A stretch of DNA of 9,764 bases from CAZYMF01 sp964648215 (lineage in GTDB: Bacteria; Desulfobacterota; Binatia; HRBIN30; JACQVA1): assembly GCA_964648215.1 (NCBI GenBank), contig CAZYMF010000184.1:1-9764 (forward strand). The letters are read 5' to 3'. Positions within the stretch are counted from its first letter, which is position 1. Every line of letters begins with the position of its first letter. Under the pieces are notes generated by a model that ran no database searches, was not told where the DNA came from, and worked only from the letters and a program-made list of their open reading frames with translations. A program made the position numbers and the translations under genes. Positions 6,332-9,764 of the stretch are shown one piece after another.

Positions 6332-7498
6332 ATGGCGCAAGCAACGGGGAGAAGACGGCGGTCGGCGAAGAAGCTGGGTCTGGTGCTCTCGGGCGGCGGG
6401 GCCCGGGGCGCGTTTCAAGTCGGGGTCTACGAGCGCCTGCTGCGCGATTCACGGTTCGCCCGCGGACCGTCGGTGCTGTCGGGAACCTCGGCGGGGGCGA
6501 TCAACAGCGCTCTCATCGCCGCCGGCAAGTCGCCGCGGGAGATGATGGCATTCTGGAACGGCATCGCCGACAACCCGCCGGCGACCACCAGCCCCCTGTT
6601 CTTCAGCAGCGCCATCGAGTCGCTGGTCCGCCTCGGCATCAGCGAAGCGTGGCGCTCCCTGGTTCCGGGGCGGCGTTGGCGCTCCTTTCTGCAACGAGCG
6701 CGCAATCACTTCCCGCCCCGCCCCGGCAGCTTGCTGGCGCTGCTGGTCGAGTACATGCTGACGGCGCGCTTCGAGCTGGTCAGCCACTTTCTCGAAGGGG
6801 TTCGCGAGCCGTACCTCGCCGACACCACGCAGCTGCGCGAGCGGCTGGTCGAGACCTTCGGCGGCGAGCGCGTGCCGAGCCGGGGCGTCGATCTGGCGAT
6901 CAACACCGTCGACGCGCACACCGGGCACGTGGTCCGCTACGTCACCGCCGGCACGCCGGCGACGCGCACGCCCGACTACGTGATCGTCGACGCCATCACC
7001 GTCGACATGGTGCTGGCGAGCGCCAGCATCCCGCTGCTCTTCCCGCCGGTGAAGATCGGCCGTCACCTGCTGTGGGACGGCGGCCTGCTGGTGAACACGC
7101 CGCTGGCGCCGGTGGTGGCGATGGGCGCGGAGGAGATCATCACCGTCCTGGTCACCGAGCCGCCCGAGCCCAACGCGCGGCCGTTGCCGCACTTCGGCCG
7201 CGCCGTCGAGCGCACCGTCGACAGCTTCCTCGAGAACGCCTACAACGTCGACCGCAAGCTGCTGCTCGAGCGCAACCGTCTCGCCCATATCGAGGCGGCG
7301 CCCTACCGCGAGGTGCGCCTGTACGAGGCGGTGCGCCCGGCACGCGACAACTGCTTCGATGCCGGCTCCTACCTGTATTTCGAACGGAAGGTGCTGGCGG
7401 CGATGCAGGCCGCCGGCCGTCGGGCGGCCAATTCCTGGCTGGCCGCTGGCCCGCGCATCGATCGCCTGGATGAAGCCGCCGCCGGGGTGGCGGCGTAG
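6332..7498 (+). CDS. Patatin-like phospholipase (acyl hydrolase)
   Basis: The 388-aa protein carries all the marks of a bacterial patatin: the oxyanion loop SGGGARGAF at residues 20-28, the nucleophile elbow GTSAG at 51-55 with Ser53, and the catalytic dyad Asp249 in DGG at 249-251. A typical AS-ASIPLLFPPV segment precedes the Asp at about 229-240. There is no signal peptide or membrane helix; the N-terminus is very basic (GRRRRSAKK), which could favour binding to anionic membranes. It should hydrolyse acyl esters of phospholipids or related lipids. The ATG at 6332 follows GGGGAG at 6320-6325. It is divergent from the lipid/ACP operon, so a role in releasing or recycling acyl chains for that pathway is possible but unproven. 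The substrate and the location (cytosolic face or exported) are unknown. Confidence 0.92.
   Translation: MAQATGRRRRSAKKLGLVLSGGGARGAFQVGVYERLLRDSRFARGPSVLSGTSAGAINSALIAAGKSPREMMAFWNGIADNPPATTSPLFFSSAIESLVRLGISEAWRSLVPGRRWRSFLQRARNHFPPRPGSLLALLVEYMLTARFELVSHFLEGVREPYLADTTQLRERLVETFGGERVPSRGVDLAINTVDAHTGHVVRYVTAGTPATRTPDYVIVDAITVDMVLASASIPLLFPPVKIGRHLLWDGGLLVNTPLAPVVAMGAEEIITVLVTEPPEPNARPLPHFGRAVERTVDSFLENAYNVDRKLLLERNRLAHIEAAPYREVRLYEAVRPARDNCFDAGSYLYFERKVLAAMQAAGRRAANSWLAAGPRIDRLDEAAAGVAA
7477..7495 (+). terminator. GC hairpin at the end of the patatin gene
   Basis: CGCCGCC (7477-7483), a 5-base GGGGT loop and GGCGGCG (7489-7495) form a perfect 7-bp stem directly before the TAG stop. No T-tract follows, so as a classical intrinsic terminator it is incomplete. 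It could act together with the inverted heptad element immediately downstream, or it may only reflect Ala/Gly-rich coding in GC-rich DNA. Confidence 0.25.
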
Positions 7499-7509
7499 AG
7501 AGAAAGACG

Positions 7510-7581
7510 CAAGTTACAAGGTTCAAGGGGCAAGTCGGAAGGTGTTGTTCAGCTTGATGCTTGTGACTTGAAGTTTGTGAC
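7510..7581. repeat. Inverted CAAG heptad-repeat element between convergent genes
   Basis: CAAG occurs at 7510, 7517, 7524 and 7531, exactly every 7 bases. After a 25-base centre the inverse CTTG occurs at 7553, 7560 and 7567, with TTTG at 7574, again every 7 bases. The arms 7513-7534 and 7560-7581 can pair over 22 positions, with 16 Watson-Crick pairs and 3 G-U pairs. The element fills most of the gap between the convergent patatin and hydrolase genes, so a two-way terminator or mRNA-end hairpin is the natural guess. A dispersed intergenic repeat family is also possible. Confidence 0.6.
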
Positions 7582-7588
7582 TCTCCGT

Positions 7589-8452
7589 TCAGGCTCGGTT
7601 TGTCCGCACCTCGTCGAGGAACTCGACCACGGCGCCGGCGAAGACGTCGTTCTTGTCGCCGGCGACCATGTGGCCGGCATCGGAGACGTCGACGTACTTG
7701 GCGTGCGGGCAGGCGGCGAGGAACTCGGCGACGCTGGCCTCGCTGATCACGTCGCTCAGTTGGCCGCGCACCAGCAGCGCCGGGATCGCGAGGCGGTGCG
7801 CCGCGGCCAGCAGCCGATCCGGCTGCTGCGAGCCGGTCGGCCGGCGCACGCCGCTGATGAACTCCGGATCCCAGTGCCAGCGGTAGCGGCCGTCGCGTCC
7901 GAGGCGCAGGTTCTTGCCGAGGCCGGCAACGTCGGTGCGGCGCGGACGGTGCGGCATGTACTCGGCGATGGCGTCGGCCGCCGCCTCGAGGTCGGCGAAG
8001 CCGTCGAGATGGGCCCGCATGAAGGCGACGATGCGCTGGATCCCTTCGGGCTCGATGCGCGGGGCGATGTCGACCAGGACGATCGCGGAGAACTCGGTGC
8101 CCGGTGACTCCGCTTCCGCCAGCAACGCCGTGATGCCGCCGAGCGAGGCGCCGACCACCGCCGGACGCGTGGCGAAGGTCGCGCGTACCGCGAGCAGGTC
8201 GCCGACGAACGCGCCCCAGGCATAGTCGGCGTCCGGCGCCCACTCGCTCTCGCCGTGCCCGCGCAGGTCCAGCGACAGCGCGTACCAGCCCGCCGCCGCC
8301 AGCTTCTCCGCCGTGCCGCCCCAGGCATGACGGGTCTGCCCGCCGCCCGGCAGCAGGATCACCGGCGGATCGCCGGGATTGCCCCAGGCGTCGCCGGCGA
8401 TCGTGACTCCCTTGTGACCCTCGAAGCTGACCGGTCGAACCGCGATCCCCAT
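7589..8452 (-). CDS. Alpha/beta-fold hydrolase
   Basis: The 287-aa protein is a soluble alpha/beta hydrolase of normal length without a signal peptide. The oxyanion region is LLPGGGQTRHAW (33-44), the strand-4 motif is DLRGHGESEW (62-71), the nucleophile elbow is GASLGG (101-106) with Ser103, and the catalytic His261 sits in DAGHMVAGD (258-266). The acid is probably in the QLSDVIS region ahead of it. The GGGQTRHAW/DLRGHG pattern is shared by a broad bacterial group often annotated as hydrolase or peroxidase; the substrate cannot be predicted and an ester or lactone is likely. The ATG at 8452 has AGGAG just two bases upstream, an unusually short spacer, but no other in-frame start is near. It is divergent from a TetR-family gene, the usual layout for a regulated target. 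Confidence 0.9.
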   Translation of the reverse strand: MGIAVRPVSFEGHKGVTIAGDAWGNPGDPPVILLPGGGQTRHAWGGTAEKLAAAGWYALSLDLRGHGESEWAPDADYAWGAFVGDLLAVRATFATRPAVVGASLGGITALLAEAESPGTEFSAIVLVDIAPRIEPEGIQRIVAFMRAHLDGFADLEAAADAIAEYMPHRPRRTDVAGLGKNLRLGRDGRYRWHWDPEFISGVRRPTGSQQPDRLLAAAHRLAIPALLVRGQLSDVISEASVAEFLAACPHAKYVDVSDAGHMVAGDKNDVFAGAVVEFLDEVRTNRA

Positions 8453-8579
8453 TTCTCCTGTTCGTCCCTCCCGCGCCTGCCCTATACCGTATTGCCGCCG
8501 TTCGCGCCGCCGGCAACCCGCAGAACCCGGTCGCTCGACCCTCCGCCTGGCCCGGGCGCCCGCCGCGAACCTATCCGAG

Positions 8580-8597
8580 GTCAAGAAATCTCTTGAC
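8580..8597. promoter_or_regulatory. 18-bp palindrome overlapping the regulator promoter (candidate operator)
   Basis: GTCAAGAAATCTCTTGAC has perfect 7-bp arms around AATC, and 8 of 9 pairs are symmetric. Its right arm overlaps the -35 box at 8593-8598. The size and position suit a TetR-family operator that would block the regulator's own promoter, and possibly the divergent hydrolase promoter. Confidence 0.5.
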
Positions 8598-8622
8598 ATC
8601 GGGCAGCCACTCGGGCTAAATA
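8593..8622 (+). promoter_or_regulatory. Candidate promoter of the TetR-family gene
   Basis: A perfect -35 TTGACA (8593-8598) is followed by an AT-rich CTAAATA at 8616-8622, giving a -10 hexamer (CTAAAT or TAAATA, 3 of 6) after a 17 or 18 nt spacer. Transcription would start near 8629, about 25 nt before the ATG at 8654. The strong -35 offsets the weak -10. Confidence 0.5.
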
Positions 8623-8640
8623 GGAACCGAAGTTCCGGTT
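8623..8640. promoter_or_regulatory. Second dyad at the predicted transcription start
   Basis: GGAAC-CGAA-GTTCC (8623-8636) interlocks with AACCG-AAGTTC-CGGTT (8625-8640). The pair of overlapping dyads directly follows the -10 region and covers the expected start site. It could be a second operator or a leader hairpin near the translation start, which otherwise has no clear Shine-Dalgarno. Confidence 0.35.
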
Positions 8641-8653
8641 TCGATTCGATCGC

Positions 8654-9361
8654 ATGATGAAAGCCGCCGCCGCTTCCCGGCCTCCGACCTTCCTGCGCTG
8701 GATTCGTCCGCCGCAGCAGGCCCGCACCCGCGAGAGCCTCGGGCGCCTGCTCGACGCCGCCGAGGCGCTGGTCGCCGAAAAGGGCTTCGACGAGTCCGGC
8801 ATCGTCGAGATCGCGCGCGCGGCCGGGTCCTCGGTCGGCGGCTTCTACCGGCGCTTTCGCGACAAGGACGGCCTGCTGCACGCGCTGCACGAGCGCTTCT
8901 GCGACGAGGCCCGCGCCACCGCGGACGACGCGCTCGACCCCGAGCGCTGGCAGGGCGCCGGGAACGCCGAGATCCTGCCGGAGTTCACCGCCTTCCTGGT
9001 GCAGATCTACCGCGAGCGCCACGGCCTGTTGCGCGCCTTTCTTCTCCGCGGTGTCTCCGACGACACCGTGCGCGCGCGCACCGACGCGCTCTTCGAGCAC
9101 ATCGCCGCGCGCCTGACCGCCCTGCTGCGCGCCCGCCGCAGCGAGCTGGCCCATCCCGATCCCGAGCTGGCCGCGACCTTTGGCCTGCGCGTCGTCCTCG
9201 GCACCCTGAACCAGACCGTCCAGGTGCAGCCGAGCACGCTACCGCTCTCCGACGATCGCCTGGCCACCGAGCTCGCCCGCGTCTTCCTCGCCTATCTCGG
9301 CGTGGTGGACCCAACGCAAAGCAAATCCATTCCGCATACGCAGAGGAGAAATCGCCCATGA
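8654..9361 (+). CDS. TetR-family transcriptional regulator
   Basis: The 235-aa protein has a TetR N-terminal DNA-binding domain. Helix 1 is near 29-43 (LGRLLDAAEALVAEK), GFDESGIVEIARAAG leads into the helix-turn-helix at about 49-68, and SSVGGFYRRFRDKDGLL at 59-74 is the recognition and signature segment. The C-terminal ligand/dimer domain (about 80-215) is less conserved, so the inducer is unknown. The first 25 residues are a basic, proline-containing extension. Two ATGs in tandem (8654, 8657) are possible starts; no convincing Shine-Dalgarno is seen. The stop overlaps the next gene's ATG as ATGA, so regulator and diiron protein are co-translated. Palindromes around its promoter suggest autoregulation, and the divergent hydrolase is a second likely target. 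Confidence 0.9.
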   Translation: MMKAAAASRPPTFLRWIRPPQQARTRESLGRLLDAAEALVAEKGFDESGIVEIARAAGSSVGGFYRRFRDKDGLLHALHERFCDEARATADDALDPERWQGAGNAEILPEFTAFLVQIYRERHGLLRAFLLRGVSDDTVRARTDALFEHIAARLTALLRARRSELAHPDPELAATFGLRVVLGTLNQTVQVQPSTLPLSDDRLATELARVFLAYLGVVDPTQSKSIPHTQRRNRP

Positions 9362-9764
9362 CCATGTCACACTTCCACCCCGAGGAGCCCGTCGAGCAGT
9401 TCCGCGTCCCGCAGGACCTGGCGTACAACTGGGAGTACGATGCCACCCGTGCCAAGCTGGTGCGGCTCTACGAGAACGCCGTGCGCGACCAGTGGAGCGC
9501 CACCGAGAGGCTCGACTGGTCGACCGACGTCGACCCGCACGCGGAGCTGGTCCCCGACATGGGGATCGGCATCTACGGCTCGCCGATCTGGGACAAGCTG
9601 ACCGGGGCCGAGCGCGAGAAGCTGCGGCACGAGGCCATCACCTGGCAGCTCTGCCAGTTCCTGCACGGCGAGCAGGGGGCGCTGCTGGCGACGGCGCAGA
9701 TCGTCGACACCGTCCCCTGGTACGAGGCCAAGCAGTACGGCGCCACGCAGGTGATGGACGAGGC
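9358..9764 (+). CDS. Ferritin-like diiron protein, N-terminal part (cut by right edge)
   Basis: The visible 135 codons encode a soluble, mostly helical, acidic and aromatic-rich protein. HGEQGALLATAQIV at 103-116 and KQYGATQVMDEA at 125-136 resemble the first two iron-binding helices of R2-like and bacterial multicomponent monooxygenase proteins (GEYGA and YxAQVxDExRH in MmoX). Glu105 and Glu135 are 30 residues apart, the same as Glu114 and Glu144 in soluble methane monooxygenase. The histidine expected three residues after Glu135 falls just past the window end. It may be an oxygenase, an oxidase or a ferritin-like protein; the substrate is unknown. The ATG at 9358 has AGGAG at 9344-9348 with a 9-nt spacer and overlaps the TetR stop as ATGA. 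A second in-frame ATG is two codons further in. Confidence 0.75.
   Translation, partial: MTMSHFHPEEPVEQFRVPQDLAYNWEYDATRAKLVRLYENAVRDQWSATERLDWSTDVDPHAELVPDMGIGIYGSPIWDKLTGAEREKLRHEAITWQLCQFLHGEQGALLATAQIVDTVPWYEAKQYGATQVMDE

Noticed and set aside
6449..7288. 279-codon frame on the minus strand opposite the patatin gene
   Set aside because: It is antisense to intact patatin catalytic motifs and is low-complexity; it is a shadow frame.
8481..8486. TATAGG on the minus strand as a -10 box for the hydrolase
   Set aside because: No -35-like hexamer lies at a suitable distance, so the promoter cannot be supported.
8553..8562. CGGGCGCCCG palindrome in the hydrolase/TetR gap
   Set aside because: A 10-bp GC-only palindrome is common by chance at this base composition and has no positional link to a promoter.
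8453..9154. N-terminal extension of the alpha/beta hydrolase across the intergenic region into the TetR gene
   Set aside because: It would run antisense through the TetR coding region and the promoter; the hydrolase fold starts normally from the ATG at 8452.

Overview
The window is GC-rich bacterial DNA packed with genes. It has a signal-peptide lipoprotein, a LolA-type periplasmic carrier and an RND/MMPL pump, so the host is almost certainly Gram-negative (diderm). Codon use is uniformly G/C-ending, and GTG and TTG starts are common. The gene mix would suit a deltaproteobacterial-type, Myxococcota or Binatota-like lineage, but no marker gene here settles the taxonomy.

Left part (1-6188, minus strand): one tight operon reading right to left. 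Its order is acyl carrier protein, LolA-like carrier, ApeP/FabZ-like hotdog dehydratase, LolB-like lipoprotein, 12-TM MMPL/RND exporter, PaaK-type acyl-adenylating ligase, and probably another gene whose first 14 codons run off the left edge. Three of the junctions are 4-base stop/start overlaps. This is the accessory half (carrier, dehydration, activation, export) of an aryl-polyene/xanthomonadin-like or other ACP-tethered lipid pathway. Ketosynthases, ketoreductase and acyl/glycosyltransferases are not in view and would have to lie beyond the left edge or elsewhere. A likely promoter sits at 6209-6236, just before the ACP gene.

Middle (6189-7589): a patatin-like phospholipase is transcribed divergently from the operon. 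It ends in a GC-rich hairpin and then an unusual element (7510-7581) in which CAAG recurs every 7 bases four times, followed by the inverse CTTG/TTTG every 7 bases four times. The element lies exactly between two convergent genes.

Right part (7589-9764): an alpha/beta hydrolase (minus) is divergent from a TetR-family regulator (plus). The regulator promoter carries a perfect TTGACA box overlapped by an 18-bp palindrome, with a second dyad just downstream. The regulator overlaps, by an ATGA junction, a ferritin-like diiron protein cut by the window end. The visible part of that protein carries two candidate iron-ligand glutamates 30 residues apart, the spacing seen in bacterial multicomponent monooxygenases and R2-like proteins. 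Hydrolase, regulator and diiron protein look like a small inducible catabolic or detoxification unit, separate from the lipid operon. No RNA genes, CRISPR arrays, insertion sequences or phage genes were seen, and no gene-free stretch exceeds about 200 bases.
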